A DNA stretch of 64,000 bases, taken from NCBI GenBank assembly GCA_024644535.1, contig JAHEKX010000011.1, positions 1 through 64,000 of the forward strand, in the 5' to 3' direction. The notes beneath the pieces were generated by a model, which worked only from the letters and a program-made list of their open reading frames with translations, did not search any database and had not been told where the DNA came from. Position 1 is the first letter of the stretch. Each line of letters opens with the position of its first letter. Source of the stretch: Gammaproteobacteria bacterium. Lineage in GTDB: Bacteria > Pseudomonadota > Gammaproteobacteria > Pseudomonadales > Halieaceae. Below are positions 23,880-33,685 of the stretch, one piece after another. The position numbers and the translations under genes were made by a program.

Positions 23880-25502
23880 GTGGCACGTTGGGAATGTATT
23901 GTTTGTGGCTTGGTTTACGATGAGGCTGAAGGGTGGCCCGATGATGGCATTCCCGCAGGCACTTTGTGGGCGGATGTTCCTGCAGATTGGCTTTGTCCCG
24001 ACTGCGGTGTCGGCAAAGACGATTTTGAATGTGTTGATGCCAGCCCCATTACCACCGCTAGTGAGGTAACATCCGCAGCTGCAGAAGTCAGAACCCCAAC
24101 GATTGATGCCCAGGAAGAGACTAAAGCACCTGTGGCGGGTGATGCGCCGTGGGCCAAGTGGGAATGCATTGTTTGTGGCTTGATTTACGATGAAGAGCTG
24201 GGTTGGCCCGACGACGGCATTCCACCCGGGACGCGTTGGGAAGATGTACCTGAAGACTGGTTGTGCCCAGATTGTGGCGTGGGCAAAGACGATTTTGAGC
24301 TACTTGAAGGGTCTGCACCTGCTAGTGCACCGGCTCCTGCTAATGACGAGGCAGGCTTGGTCGTTATTGGTACGGGTATGGCCGCCTATGGTTTGATTCG
24401 TGAGTTGCGTAGATACGACGCCGAGCGCAAAGTTACCTTCATTACTTTTGATGATGGCAGTAACTATTCAAAGCCCTTGCTATCCACAGGATTTACCAAA
24501 AATCTAAGTGCCGAAAAGTTAGCGATGCAATCTGCCGAAGCCATGGCAACAACTTTAAACGCGACCATTCTTAATCATTCGATGGTCACTGTCATTGATA
24601 CCGAAGCTAAGACTTTGACCTTCAGTGATGGATCAGCGATTGCGTACGACCAGCTGGTTATGGCTACGGGCTCGGAAGTCATTCGTCCACCCTTGCAGGG
24701 CGATGGTTTAGATCGAGTGTATTCGGTGAATGACCTGCAAGATTACGCCGCGTTTCGTGAAGCGGTGGAAAAGCACCAGGTCAAAAAGCTGTGCATTATC
24801 GGTGGCGGCTTAATTGGTTGTGAGTTCACCAACGACTTGCTAAACGGTGGTTTTGAGGTCGAGGCTGTCGATCCTTTAGGCTATTGCTTGCCGACCTTAT
24901 TACCTGAAAAAGCGGGCCACTCTGTGCAAGGTGCTTTGGAATCACTGGGCGCAACCTTCCATTTTGGACGTTTGGTCAAAGCCGTACATAAACGCGATTC
25001 TGGCGTCGTTGCAGAGCTCGATGATGGCACTATGATCGAGGCCGATATTGTCGTATCTGCAGTGGGCGTGCGGCCACGTATTCAGCTGGCGGTCGACAGT
25101 GGTTTAGAGACGGGTAGAGGCATTATTACAGATCGCTATTTGGCGACTAACGCGAAAGACGTTTATGCCGTGGGCGATTGTGCCGAGGTGGCAGGCCACG
25201 TTTTGTTCTATGTTGCACCCTTGGTTGCGGCAGGTAAAGCGTTGGCAAAAACACTGACTGGCGAGCCTACCGAAGTTATGTATCCCGCAATGCCAGTTGC
25301 GATTAAAACGCCTGCCTGCCCTTGTATTGTGGCCCCGCCCGCTCGTGGCGCCGAAGGTCAGTGGCAGGAGTTAGGTGAGGCGCCCAACATTCAAGCCGAA
25401 TTTCGCGCGCCTAATGGCGACCTGTTAGGCTTTGCATTAACTGGTACCGCAATTAAAGAAAAAATGGCGCTACAGAAATTGTTGCCGCCAGTACTAGACT
25501 AA
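23880..25502 (+). CDS. Fusion of two rubredoxin domains with rubredoxin-NAD(P)H reductase
   Basis: A 540-aa electron-transfer protein. Two rubredoxin domains (about residues 2-52 and 92-142), each with CIVCG and CPDCG iron ligands, are joined by Ala/Thr-rich linkers to an FAD reductase (about residues 159-540). The reductase shows [13 protein letters not shown] for [20 protein letters not shown] for NAD(P)H and AVGDCAEV near the end. Separate proteins of this kind (RubA/RubB, AlkG/AlkT) feed electrons to alkane hydroxylases or reduce oxygen species. The GTG at 23880 has GGAG 9 bases ahead; an upstream ATG is out of frame. The rubredoxin copies are nearly identical. No alkane hydroxylase gene is in the window, so the electron acceptor is unknown. 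Confidence 0.92.
   Translation: MARWECIVCGLVYDEAEGWPDDGIPAGTLWADVPADWLCPDCGVGKDDFECVDASPITTASEVTSAAAEVRTPTIDAQEETKAPVAGDAPWAKWECIVCGLIYDEELGWPDDGIPPGTRWEDVPEDWLCPDCGVGKDDFELLEGSAPASAPAPANDEAGLVVIGTGMAAYGLIRELRRYDAERKVTFITFDDGSNYSKPLLSTGFTKNLSAEKLAMQSAEAMATTLNATILNHSMVTVIDTEAKTLTFSDGSAIAYDQLVMATGSEVIRPPLQGDGLDRVYSVNDLQDYAAFREAVEKHQVKKLCIIGGGLIGCEFTNDLLNGGFEVEAVDPLGYCLPTLLPEKAGHSVQGALESLGATFHFGRLVKAVHKRDSGVVAELDDGTMIEADIVVSAVGVRPRIQLAVDSGLETGRGIITDRYLATNAKDVYAVGDCAEVAGHVLFYVAPLVAAGKALAKTLTGEPTEVMYPAMPVAIKTPACPCIVAPPARGAEGQWQELGEAPNIQAEFRAPNGDLLGFALTGTAIKEKMALQKLLPPVLD
23889..24299 (+). repeat. Tandem rubredoxin-domain repeat, two copies of 141 bp
   Basis: Positions 23889-24029 and 24159-24299 are the same segment offset by 270 bases. 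Most substitutions are at third codon positions; both copies read WECIVCGL-Y and later [24 protein letters not shown] also occurs just ahead of both (23875 and 24144), with a one-base length difference. In the first copy that shift creates the GTG start, which hints that the copied unit reached into the linker. Confidence 0.9.
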
Positions 25503-27583
25503 GCGCCGGCGTAGGCTGCTCGCTCGCCGGTCCAGCGCCGCGCTAAACGCCTTGCCACTGCGGGGCGTTGTTGCATCAAGTCATCGGCAATGTCGGCAGC
25601 GCTGTCCAGCAGATCTTCGTGTAGGGGCAGCTCGGCAACCCGAAAGGCCATCAGGCCTGTTTGTCGAGTCCCAAGGAGTTCGCCGGGTCCACGAAGCAGC
25701 AAGTCTTGTTCGGCGATGTAAAACCCGTCTTGGCTATCTTTTAAGACTTTTAAGCGCGCCTTACCCGTCTGCGACAAAGGCGTTTGGTACATCAATACGC
25801 AGTGGCTGGCGATGGTCCCGCGCCCGACTCGCCCCCTTAGCTGGTGCAATTGTGCGAGGCCGAGGCGTTCGGGGTTTTCAATAATCATTAGGCTCGCATT
25901 AGGTACATCAACCCCCACTTCGATCACGGTTGTAGCGACCAACAGATCCAAGTCACCGGCGGCGAAGCTTGCCATAATTTGCTCTTTTTCTGTGCTTTTT
26001 AGACGCCCATGTATTAAGCCAATGCGTAAATCGGTAAGTTGCAATTGTAAGGACTCACTTACGGCTTCGGCCGCTTGCGCCGCGAGTTGTTCGTTCTCTT
26101 CGATGAGCGTGCACACCCAGTAGGCTTGGCGCCCATCTCTGCAAGCGTGGGCCACTCGTTCAATGACAGAAGCTCGTCGTGTGGAATCGATTAAAACCGT
26201 AGAAATAGCCTGCCGCCCCGGAGGTAGCTCATCAATAATCGAGCAATCTAGGTCCGCGTAAGCCACCATCGACAAACTTCTGGGTATGGGGGTGGCGGTC
26301 ATCACCAGTTGATGTGGTCTAAGCGCCTTGCCTTTGCGCGCTAGGGTCAGCCGCTGCTCGACACCAAAGCGATGCTGCTCGTCAATAATGACAAGGCCTA
26401 GGTGTCTAAACTCTACATCTGCTTGAAACAAGGCGTGAGTACCAATCACGATATTGGCTTCTTGTGTCGCTATCGTGGCTAGCGTTACCTCACGTTTTTT
26501 GCCTTTGGTTTTACCACTGAGCCACGCTAGCTTGAATTTACTGTTGCCAAACCAGCGCTCGAAATTGCGCCAGTGTTGTTCTGCCAGCAGCTCTGTGGGC
26601 GCCATTACTGCCACTTGATACCCCGACTCCGCCGCCTGCAAAGCGGCCGCTGCTGCCACCAAGGTTTTGCCTGCCCCCACATCGCCTTGCAGCAGTCGCA
26701 GCATGGGGGTGGGCCGCATTAAGTCCTGGCCAATCTCGGCAATCACGCGTTGTTGAGCGCCAGTGGCTTGAAAGGGCTGTGCCTTTAAAAACGCCGCTGT
26801 CAGTTTCTGTTGATAAGGAATTTTGGGCGCTTGATGTTGCGTCTGAAGCGCGCGAAGTTCACCCAAGCTAATTCGATGCGCCACCAGTTCTTCGAGCGCC
26901 AGTCGCAACTGCGCAGGATGTTGCTTATTCGCCAGAGCAGATAGCGAAACATCTGGCGGTGGCTGATGCAAAATTTGAATGGCTTGAACCAGTCCGATGC
27001 CGTAAGTCTGCTCGTGTGGCAAGAGCTCGTCGGGCGGATTGACACTTAAAACTTGGAGTGACGCTAAACAAATCTTTCGCCAGGTGGCCTGCCCTATTCC
27101 CGTAATTGTTGGGTAAATTGCAGTAAGTGCTTCCTCCATAGCCTCGCCCTCTTCAATTCGGCGATATTCTGGGTGCACCATCTCGAACCCATTTGCCCCG
27201 CGTCGAACCTGCCCAAAGCATCTTAAGGTTAGGCCTTGTTTAAGTTGTTGCTGCTGGGTGCGCGAGAAATGAAAAAACCGCAACACCAAGGTGCCGGTAC
27301 CGTCTTGCAGTTTGACCACCAAGCTACGACGCCGCCCGAGAGTTATAGTTGCAAGGCGAACTTCACCTTCGACAACAACATCGCTGCTATCTTGTAAGGC
27401 CCCAATTGGGGTAAGCCGTGTACGATCTTGATAGCGCAGTGGTAGGTAAAACCAAAGGTCTTTTACTTGATGTAATCCTAGGGTGGCTAGTTTCTCCGCA
27501 AGCTTAGGCCCCACGCCAGTCAGCTGTGATATCGGACTAGTGGCGTTTAATGCTACCCTTCTGTTCGTGTTTGGTTTTGGCAT
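25499..27583 (-). CDS. recG: ATP-dependent DNA helicase RecG
   Basis: A superfamily 2 helicase that reverses stalled replication forks and branch-migrates Holliday junctions. The wedge domain lies at the N-terminus ([38 protein letters not shown]). Motor motifs follow: [12 protein letters not shown], Walker [20 protein letters not shown] box [23 protein letters not shown], and [43 protein letters not shown]. Starting at the ATG at 27583 gives 694 aa, matching E. coli RecG (693). A longer reading to 27652 would overlap the divergent gene at 27619. Its stop overlaps the end of the rubredoxin fusion by four bases. Confidence 0.96.
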   Translation of the reverse strand: MPKPNTNRRVALNATSPISQLTGVGPKLAEKLATLGLHQVKDLWFYLPLRYQDRTRLTPIGALQDSSDVVVEGEVRLATITLGRRRSLVVKLQDGTGTLVLRFFHFSRTQQQQLKQGLTLRCFGQVRRGANGFEMVHPEYRRIEEGEAMEEALTAIYPTITGIGQATWRKICLASLQVLSVNPPDELLPHEQTYGIGLVQAIQILHQPPPDVSLSALANKQHPAQLRLALEELVAHRISLGELRALQTQHQAPKIPYQQKLTAAFLKAQPFQATGAQQRVIAEIGQDLMRPTPMLRLLQGDVGAGKTLVAAAAALQAAESGYQVAVMAPTELLAEQHWRNFERWFGNSKFKLAWLSGKTKGKKREVTLATIATQEANIVIGTHALFQADVEFRHLGLVIIDEQHRFGVEQRLTLARKGKALRPHQLVMTATPIPRSLSMVAYADLDCSIIDELPPGRQAISTVLIDSTRRASVIERVAHACRDGRQAYWVCTLIEENEQLAAQAAEAVSESLQLQLTDLRIGLIHGRLKSTEKEQIMASFAAGDLDLLVATTVIEVGVDVPNASLMIIENPERLGLAQLHQLRGRVGRGTIASHCVLMYQTPLSQTGKARLKVLKDSQDGFYIAEQDLLLRGPGELLGTRQTGLMAFRVAELPLHEDLLDSAADIADDLMQQRPAVARRLARRWTGERAAYAGA

Positions 27584-27618
27584 GTAGTAATACGATATTG
27601 GAATAGGGACAGTGTAGC

Positions 27619-28467
27619 GTGGCATTAATGGATAACAAGCTTCGGGTCGCACTTATTGGTTGTGGCGACATTGGGCAGCGATTGACTGACGAGCTTCCAA
27701 GTGAACGATACAGTTTTTTAGGCTTACGCCGAAATCTTCCTGAGGTCTCTGACGGCCCTATTGACTGGGTTCAAGCGGATTATTTGAAACCCGAGACGCT
27801 GGGTGTGCTTAAAGAGTACCGTCCTGATTATATTCTGGTTACGCTAAAACCCACTGAATACACAGAGCTTGGGTATCAGCAGGGCTATGAACAAGGCGCG
27901 CGTAATATTGCCGCTGCCCTTCACGGTCTGTCGCCGAAACGTATTTTTTATGTCAGTAGCACGCGCGTCTATGCTGAAAGTGGGGGCGCGTGGGTCACTG
28001 AAGACTCGCCCCTTGCCCAGCAGGGCTACGCCGCATTAAGCTTGATTGCAGCCGAGCAGACGATGCTGCGCGCGGTCGCTCCCCTAACAATTGTGCGATT
28101 TGCTGGGATATACGATGGTCGGGCGCAGTTTTATTTGAACCGAATAAAGCAAGGGGTTTGGTCTTCGCCCGAGCCTGAGGTCTATACCAACCGAATTCAT
28201 CGCGACGATTGCGCGGGCTTTTTGGCGCACCTTATCAACCTTTCGGAAAATGGCAAGACCCTAGCTCCGGTCTACAATGGTAGCGACGGAGCCCCCGCCA
28301 CACGCTACGAAATCGAGCGTCATCTGGCGGCACGTGCTGGGTTTAAGCCGCCAGAAACTGTGTTGCCCGCTAGTACACTCCACGACCATAAACGCGTTGC
28401 TAACCCGCGACTAGTAGCCAGTGGCTATCAGCTGAAATTCTCAAGTTATCGAGATGGGTATCAGTAA
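27619..28467 (+). CDS. NAD-dependent epimerase/dehydratase-like SDR (YeeZ-like)
   Basis: A 282-aa Rossmann-fold protein of the extended SDR group. The dinucleotide motif is LRVALIGCGDIGQRL. The usual catalytic region appears as IFYVSSTRVYAESGGAWVTEDSP, with Ser in VSST, a YxxxK-like site degraded to YAALSLIAAEQTML (no Lys at the expected place), and IVRFAGIYDGRAQFYLNRI. It resembles YeeZ and other non-classical SDRs whose reaction is unknown. Start is GTG 27619 or ATG 27628. It is divergent from recG with about 35 bases between the starts. The missing Lys suggests weak or altered redox activity. Confidence 0.8.
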   Translation: MALMDNKLRVALIGCGDIGQRLTDELPSERYSFLGLRRNLPEVSDGPIDWVQADYLKPETLGVLKEYRPDYILVTLKPTEYTELGYQQGYEQGARNIAAALHGLSPKRIFYVSSTRVYAESGGAWVTEDSPLAQQGYAALSLIAAEQTMLRAVAPLTIVRFAGIYDGRAQFYLNRIKQGVWSSPEPEVYTNRIHRDDCAGFLAHLINLSENGKTLAPVYNGSDGAPATRYEIERHLAARAGFKPPETVLPASTLHDHKRVANPRLVASGYQLKFSSYRDGYQ

Positions 28468-28504
28468 GTAGGTTGAAACGCAGATTCTTTTAACTAAATT
28501 GGTT

Positions 28505-28518
28505 GGCGAATGATCGCC
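28505..28518. terminator. Weak hairpin between convergent ends
   Basis: GGCGA/TCGCC with an ATGA loop lies in the 53-base gap between the convergent SDR and ridA genes and is followed on the plus strand by GTTTATAA. The stem is only five base pairs, so termination is uncertain. Confidence 0.35.
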
Positions 28519-28520
28519 GT

Positions 28521-28904
28521 TTATAACGCCAAAATAGCTTCGACCTCAATCGCCACCCCTTTGGGCAGCGCTGCGACTTGCACGCATGCTCGAGCAGGAT
28601 AAGGTTCGGCAAAAAACGTTTTCATGACGGCGTTTACCGCGTCAAAGGCACCGAGGTCGGTCAGTGAAATATTAATCTTAACTGAATGATTTAAGCTGCC
28701 GCCGGCCGCGTCAGCAATAGCGCTTAAGTTTTTAAACACTTGCTCGGCCTGGGCGCTGATATCGCCCTCGACGACGGTCATGCTAGCCGGATCGAGCGGG
28801 ATTTGACCCGAAATCCATACGGTATTGCCCACTTTAACGGCTTGAGAATACGGTCCGATGGCGGCGGGTGCTGCTTCGGTGGCGATAATGGCTTTGTTGT
28901 TCAT
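28521..28904 (-). CDS. ridA: RidA family reactive intermediate deaminase
   Basis: A 127-aa YjgF/YER057c/UK114 protein, a cytosolic trimer that hydrolyses toxic 2-aminoacrylate and other enamines/imines made by PLP enzymes. The diagnostic start AAPAAIGPYSQAVKVGNTVWISGQIPLDP, the middle FKNLSAIADAAGGSLNHSVKINISLTDL, and the final YPARACVQVAALPKGVAIEVEAILAL are all present. The Arg in PARACVQV is the carboxylate-binding residue. It is the last gene of gmk-rpoZ-spoT-ridA, 11 bases after spoT, an order common in gammaproteobacteria. A weak hairpin (28505-28518) follows it. Confidence 0.95.
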   Translation of the reverse strand: MNNKAIIATEAAPAAIGPYSQAVKVGNTVWISGQIPLDPASMTVVEGDISAQAEQVFKNLSAIADAAGGSLNHSVKINISLTDLGAFDAVNAVMKTFFAEPYPARACVQVAALPKGVAIEVEAILAL

Positions 28905-28915
28905 TGAGGCCTCTA

Positions 28916-31021
28916 TTAATTTTTGACGCGTGTGACTTTTCGCACACCGTCGATATTGCGTAATCGTTTCATGACCCGAGCTAAGTGTACTCGCGATTGA
29001 ACTTGTAGCTCTAGGTCTACCAGCGCAAATAAATGGTCTTTGTCACCGGTTGCGATCTTTTCGATATTGATGTCCATGCTATTAATCCGGGTGGCAATTA
29101 CAGCAATAACACCCCGCCGGTTCTCGACTTCAATTTTTAGTGCGGCGATATAATCGCCCTCTATTTCGTTATGCCAACGCAGCGCCACCAAACGCTCGGG
29201 TGTTTCACGGAATTCACCCAAATTTTTGCAGCTTTCGCGGTGCACTACCATACCTTTTTCTGAGCTTAAGTAACCCGCTATCGGGTCTCCCGGCAGCGGG
29301 TGGCAACATTTTGCATAGGTCACCATAAAACCTTCGGTGCCACGTATAGCGATGGTCTCTTTCGATGCGGCGTCGTCGTTTTGTGTTCTACCGAGCAATT
29401 GTTGCGCGGTAATGCTCGGTAGGCGCTCGCCTTGTGCGACGTCGACCATTAAGTCCTCAAGATTTTGATAGTGGTGTTCTGCCAAAAATGCTTCGAGCGT
29501 AGGGCCTTTGAGTTTAGAGATCGAGCTGTCGTGCGTAGTGAGTACTCGGTCCAGTAGGCGTTCGCCTAGTGCTACCGAATCTTCCCGTTTTTGTTGCTTT
29601 AAGAAGTGCCGAATATTGGTTCGCGCTTTGGCGGTAATGGCGTAGTTAAACCATGCCGGATTCGGGCGAGCACCAGCCGCAGTGATGATCTCGACCGTTT
29701 GTCCGCTTTGTAAGGGCTCTGACAGAGGCGCTAACCGATTGTTAATGCGGCAGGCCACGCAGCGATTACCCACGCCGGTATGTACCGCGTAAGCGAAATC
29801 GACGGGCGTGGCGCCCCGAGGTAGCTCCAAAATCTTTCCTTTGGGGGTGAAGATATAGATTTCATCGGGGAATAGGTCAATTTTAACGCTTTCGATAAAC
29901 TCTAGGGAGTTGCCTGCAACTTGCTGCATTTCGAGTAAGCCTTGAACCCATTTACGAGCGCGGGCTTGGCTGACATTGGTCGCTTTGTCATCGCTTTTAT
30001 AAAGCCAATGCGCGGCAATACCGTTGTTCGCCATATCTTCCATTTCGCGCGTACGAATCTGGATTTCGATGGGAACCCCGTGCATGCCGCGCAACACTGT
30101 GTGTAAAGACTGGTAGCCATTGGCTTTGGGCATGGCGATATAATCGGTAAACTCGCCGGGAACGGGTTTGTAAATGCTGTGAACACACCCTAACACGCGA
30201 TAACAGGTGTCGACCGAATCGACGATAATTCGAAAAGCGTAAATGTCCATGATTTCGGCGAAGGACTTACGCTTTTCTTTCATTTTTTGGTAAATGCTGT
30301 ACAGGTGCTTTTCTCGACCCGTGACGGTAGCACTATGACCTTCTCGGTGCAGTGCAGCTTCTATTTGGCTACGGATATTTTCAACCAGCTCTTTGCGATG
30401 GCCGCGTGCATTTGCTCTGGCAGCCAAAATACGTTCATAGCGCATGGGGTGCAGAGCTTTAAAGCCGAGGTCCTCAAATTCCATACGCACCGTGTTCATA
30501 CCAAGGCGCATCGCAATAGGAGCGTAGATTTCCAGGGTTTCTTTGGCGATACGGCGGCTTTTGCTGGGGTTGAGTACACCTAGGGTGCGCATGTTGTGCA
30601 GCCGGTCGGCTAGTTTTACCAGAATAACACGAATGTCTCTCGCCATGGCTAGGGCCATTTTCTGGAAGTTCTCAGCTTGCTTTTCGGCAAGCGAGTTAAA
30701 CTCTATCTGCGTTAGCTTGCTAACGCCATCAACCAATTCTGCGACGGTATCGCCAAACTGCACGGCCAGCGCTGCTTTGCTGATGCCTGTATCTTCGATG
30801 ACATCGTGTAAAAGGCCCGCCATGATGCTTTGAGGATCCATGTGCATTTCAGCAAGGATGCAAGCAACAGCCAGTGGGTGGGTGACGTAAGGGTCGCCAC
30901 TTCGGCGCGTTTGGCCAAAGTGGGCTTGTTCGGCGTAGAAGAAGGCGCGCTTGATGTTTTGACTCTGTTCGGGGCTTAAGTAGGCCGCCAAGGTTTGGTC
31001 TAAACGAGCAAGCGCTTCCAT
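28916..31021 (-). CDS. spoT: Bifunctional (p)ppGpp synthetase/hydrolase SpoT
   Basis: A 701-aa RelA/SpoT protein of the stringent response, which degrades and makes (p)ppGpp. The HD hydrolase domain is intact: QTRRSGDPYVTHPLAVACIL with the H, and MAGLLHDVIEDTGIS with the HD pair, then KLADRLHNMRTL. The synthetase domain has SIYQKMKEKRKSFAEIMDIYAFRIIV and FTDYIAMPKANGYQSLHTVL. A TGS domain (IYIFTPKGKILELPRGATPVDFAYAVHTGVGNRC) and a C-terminal ACT domain follow. An intact HD site identifies SpoT rather than RelA. It sits between rpoZ (10 bases) and ridA (11 bases), the standard gammaproteobacterial order. Confidence 0.97.
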   Translation of the reverse strand: MEALARLDQTLAAYLSPEQSQNIKRAFFYAEQAHFGQTRRSGDPYVTHPLAVACILAEMHMDPQSIMAGLLHDVIEDTGISKAALAVQFGDTVAELVDGVSKLTQIEFNSLAEKQAENFQKMALAMARDIRVILVKLADRLHNMRTLGVLNPSKSRRIAKETLEIYAPIAMRLGMNTVRMEFEDLGFKALHPMRYERILAARANARGHRKELVENIRSQIEAALHREGHSATVTGREKHLYSIYQKMKEKRKSFAEIMDIYAFRIIVDSVDTCYRVLGCVHSIYKPVPGEFTDYIAMPKANGYQSLHTVLRGMHGVPIEIQIRTREMEDMANNGIAAHWLYKSDDKATNVSQARARKWVQGLLEMQQVAGNSLEFIESVKIDLFPDEIYIFTPKGKILELPRGATPVDFAYAVHTGVGNRCVACRINNRLAPLSEPLQSGQTVEIITAAGARPNPAWFNYAITAKARTNIRHFLKQQKREDSVALGERLLDRVLTTHDSSISKLKGPTLEAFLAEHHYQNLEDLMVDVAQGERLPSITAQQLLGRTQNDDAASKETIAIRGTEGFMVTYAKCCHPLPGDPIAGYLSSEKGMVVHRESCKNLGEFRETPERLVALRWHNEIEGDYIAALKIEVENRRGVIAVIATRINSMDINIEKIATGDKDHLFALVDLELQVQSRVHLARVMKRLRNIDGVRKVTRVKN

Positions 31022-31031
31022 GCGGTTTGAC

Positions 31032-31289
31032 CTACAGAGTAACTCCCGTCATGACCTCGGCGAGCTCGTCTTCAGCTTGGCGTTGTTCCTCTTGCGACAG
31101 AGTTTCAGCGCTGACCAAGCCGTCGGCGATTTCGCGCAATGCGATAACGGTAGGTTTGTCGGATTCTTCTGCAACCAACGGGTCTCTTCCGCCAGTTGCA
31201 ATTTGGCGAGCGCGTTTGGTCGCGACCATAACTAATTCAAAACGGTTGTCTACGTTGTCTAGACAATCTTCGACGGTGACTCGAGCCAT
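31032..31289 (-). CDS. rpoZ: RNA polymerase omega subunit RpoZ
   Basis: The 85-aa omega subunit helps assemble RNA polymerase by latching beta' and, in E. coli, forms part of ppGpp binding site 1. It has the conserved start [30 protein letters not shown] and the middle [12 protein letters not shown]. The acidic C-terminal tail is typical. It lies between gmk and spoT on the minus strand, linking omega and ppGpp metabolism in one transcript as in E. coli. Confidence 0.97.
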   Translation of the reverse strand: MARVTVEDCLDNVDNRFELVMVATKRARQIATGGRDPLVAEESDKPTVIALREIADGLVSAETLSQEEQRQAEDELAEVMTGVTL

Positions 31290-31345
31290 TTTTTAATACC
31301 TAATAACAGGGTTTATTTACTGAGCCCGACAGTATAAAGGATTTT

Positions 31346-31990
31346 CTAGGGCTTGCGTAGCGTAAGGCTAGGTATTAAATCACACATCAGCGCGCCTTGG
31401 GCTTGAGTCTGGCGCTCAGTTTTCAGGCGTTCTGCACGGACAATGGCTTGCAAATCTTCAAGGGCGACCTGAAAGTTATCGTTTATGACCAAATAGTCAC
31501 TAAGAGTGTAATGCTGCATTTCAAGCTCTGCTTCCGACAAGCGCCGCTGAATGACTTCTTCGCTGTCTTGTCCGCGCCCTATCAGTCTTTGTTTGAGGGT
31601 AGAGTGTGAGGGCGGGAAAATGAAAATGGCGCAAGTTTCAGGCCACCAGGCTTTGATCTGCTCGGCACCTTGCCAGTCGATTTCCAAAATAATGTCTAAG
31701 CCTGATTCCAGCATGGTTTGGACCCAGGCTTTTGAGGTGCCATACCAATTACCAAACACTTCAGCGCATTCGATAAAGCCCCCCTGCTCTCGCAGTGATG
31801 CAAAATCTGCTTGGCTAACAAAGTGGTAGTTAAGACCATCGGTTTCGCCGGGTCGCATGGGTCTGGTGGTGTGCGAAACCGATACCTGAAGTTTTGCCTC
31901 TTGCTCTAGTAGGGCTTTTACAAGACTGGTTTTGCCTGCACCACTGGGTGCAGAGACAGTGAATAGACAGCCGGTGTGGGTATTTTGCAT
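31346..31990 (-). CDS. gmk: Guanylate kinase Gmk
   Basis: A 214-aa cytosolic enzyme that phosphorylates GMP to GDP with ATP. The P-loop is FTVSAPSGAGKTSLVKALL. The GMP-binding region has VSHTTRPMRPGETDGLNYHFVS and AEVFGNWYGTSKAWV. The lid region carries FIFPPSHSTLKQRLIGRGQDSEEVIQRRL. The length is near the usual 205-210 aa with a short C-terminal extension. It is the first gene of the gmk-rpoZ-spoT-ridA group; 56 bases lie between it and rpoZ. An imperfect hairpin (32013-32037) separates it from the protease gene upstream. Confidence 0.97.
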   Translation of the reverse strand: MQNTHTGCLFTVSAPSGAGKTSLVKALLEQEAKLQVSVSHTTRPMRPGETDGLNYHFVSQADFASLREQGGFIECAEVFGNWYGTSKAWVQTMLESGLDIILEIDWQGAEQIKAWWPETCAIFIFPPSHSTLKQRLIGRGQDSEEVIQRRLSEAELEMQHYTLSDYLVINDNFQVALEDLQAIVRAERLKTERQTQAQGALMCDLIPSLTLRKP

Positions 31991-32012
31991 AGCAACTTCA
32001 GAGATATTCGCA

Positions 32013-32037
32013 AGAGCCTCAGTATGGCTGAAGCTCT
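32013..32037 (-). terminator. Imperfect hairpin between the S41 protease and gmk
   Basis: AGAGC-c-TCAG / CTGA-a-GCTCT pairs around a five-base loop. It lies just after the protease stop and before gmk in the minus-strand direction. No T run follows it on that strand, so it is a weak terminator or an mRNA end-stabilising stem. Confidence 0.4.
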
Positions 32038-32053
32038 CGCAGGTCTCAAGGGC

Positions 32054-33685
32054 TTAAAGCAGTCGCATTCGGCGCGCCGGAGTTTTGAGTATGTTGGGTT
32101 CTGCCGGTCCTAAACTCAGCGTCTCTGCTCCAGTTCCAAGAGGTCCACCGTTGCCACCGCTAGGTGTAAACTGAGTACCAAGCGCGGGTGGGCACGAGCC
32201 ATTATCACGATAGTACAGGGCGGCGGCTAAACGTGCTTCTGCCGCCTCACCTAATGCATTGTCAAAGTCATCGGCCACATAGCACCCCGTCACTTCTGTT
32301 GCGCCTGGGTCGCCACCAGCGCTTGGCGTAAAACCGTCGGGGTAGTCACCAAATCCAGCAGCGTTAACGCCTTTAAACTGCACCGTAAAGTATGTGCTAC
32401 CGCAGTTCGGTGTTGGGTAGTAGCCGTAGGGCTTGCCGCAGGTCGTTGCACCGATTTGGATTACGTCGAAGTTAATACCCTGCAAGCCGTTAATAAGTGC
32501 TTCGCTGGCCGAGCAGGTGCCAGACCCGGTCAACAAAAATACGCGGTTTAAACTATCACCTAAGGTGGGTAAGGGTTGATTCTCGGGCGCCGAAAACCCT
32601 TGCGCTCTGGTATGAAACGGTATGGGCCTTATTGTTTGACCGGTAACGGGGTTTACAGAGGGGGATTTATCGTTGAATTGTAACAACTCGAAGGTTCTAT
32701 TTAAGGTTGCATTTCCCGCGATCATGTAGCCTAGCTCAGATGCGATATCGAGATAACCACCGCCGTTGTAACGCAGATCAATCACCAAGTCGTTAATTCC
32801 TTGTTGGCTGAGTGATTGAATAGCATTGATTAAGGCGAGTTCGGCCGGCGCTATGTGGTCATGAAAGGCCATGTAGCCGACGTTACCGGTCGCGGTGGGA
32901 ATGACCTTTACATTCTGTAGCGGGTCTATGGCCACTTCAGCGGCAGTCAGCGTAAATGTTTGAGTCTCTAGAGCGCCGGGCAGTAAAACTTCGAAGTTGT
33001 GCTCCTCGCCAGCCACGTCGGGGCTTAAACCGGCGTTAAGAGCGTCGGGGTTGCCATTGAGTACGGATTCTCCGTCAATGGCAATAATTTTGGTGCCCCG
33101 AGTCATGCCAAACTGAGCCGCTTGCGAGGTATTCTGCGAATAGGCAATGCGAATGTCGCGCGGGGGCGACGACGCTAACACCGCAAATTCAATGCCATAA
33201 CCAAATGAGACGCCGCCCTGTGAAAGCTCGTACCAAGTCTGCGAATCCAAAACAAAGTGATAGCTGTCTTTGGCTTTCCCGCTGGGTGTTGTTGCGGTGG
33301 TCTTTAGTTGACTGAAATAGCCGTTAGGCTCGGTGGGGAAGCGCTCGGTAATAAACTCGGAATAGTTGTTTTCGGGGTTTAAATCAGGTAGTTCTCCGTA
33401 CCATAGATAAGTGTCGTTGCTCCATGAGCGCAACCAATTTTTCTCGTCCACAGCGCTTCCTTGACGATCGGGGTATAAGCTGCCGGTGTCTGGATCGGTG
33501 CCTGAACGCGGACTGGCGCACTGATTTTCGAATTGATCAGCAGCTTCGTACACACCGGCAACCCAGCCATCATTAGGCGTACTGACCGGCGGGTTCGAGC
33601 CACCTGAACCTCCACCCCCACCCCCACACGCGTTCAACAGGGCGATAGACGCGGCAGAAATGATTAATGTGCGTAGCGCTTGCAT
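32054..33685 (-). CDS. S41 family protease, lipoprotein with PDZ-like region
   Basis: A 543-aa C-terminal processing peptidase relative. The N-terminus (MQALRTLIISAASIALLNAC) is a lipoprotein signal with lipobox LLNAC and acylated Cys20, followed by a Gly/Ser-rich linker (CGGGGGGSGGSN). A PDZ-like segment lies near residues 190-230 (FGMTRGTKIIAIDGESV). The S41 core is VGYMAFHDHIAP, the family motif LVIDLRYNGGGYLDIASELGYMIAG, and the nucleophile region FLLTGSGTCSASEALINGLQG. It probably cleaves proteins at the envelope; the substrate is unknown. It is read separately from gmk and lies divergent to the glycogen operon with 164 bases between. Confidence 0.85.
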   Translation of the reverse strand: MQALRTLIISAASIALLNACGGGGGGSGGSNPPVSTPNDGWVAGVYEAADQFENQCASPRSGTDPDTGSLYPDRQGSAVDEKNWLRSWSNDTYLWYGELPDLNPENNYSEFITERFPTEPNGYFSQLKTTATTPSGKAKDSYHFVLDSQTWYELSQGGVSFGYGIEFAVLASSPPRDIRIAYSQNTSQAAQFGMTRGTKIIAIDGESVLNGNPDALNAGLSPDVAGEEHNFEVLLPGALETQTFTLTAAEVAIDPLQNVKVIPTATGNVGYMAFHDHIAPAELALINAIQSLSQQGINDLVIDLRYNGGGYLDIASELGYMIAGNATLNRTFELLQFNDKSPSVNPVTGQTIRPIPFHTRAQGFSAPENQPLPTLGDSLNRVFLLTGSGTCSASEALINGLQGINFDVIQIGATTCGKPYGYYPTPNCGSTYFTVQFKGVNAAGFGDYPDGFTPSAGGDPGATEVTGCYVADDFDNALGEAAEARLAAALYYRDNGSCPPALGTQFTPSGGNGGPLGTGAETLSLGPAEPNILKTPARRMRLL

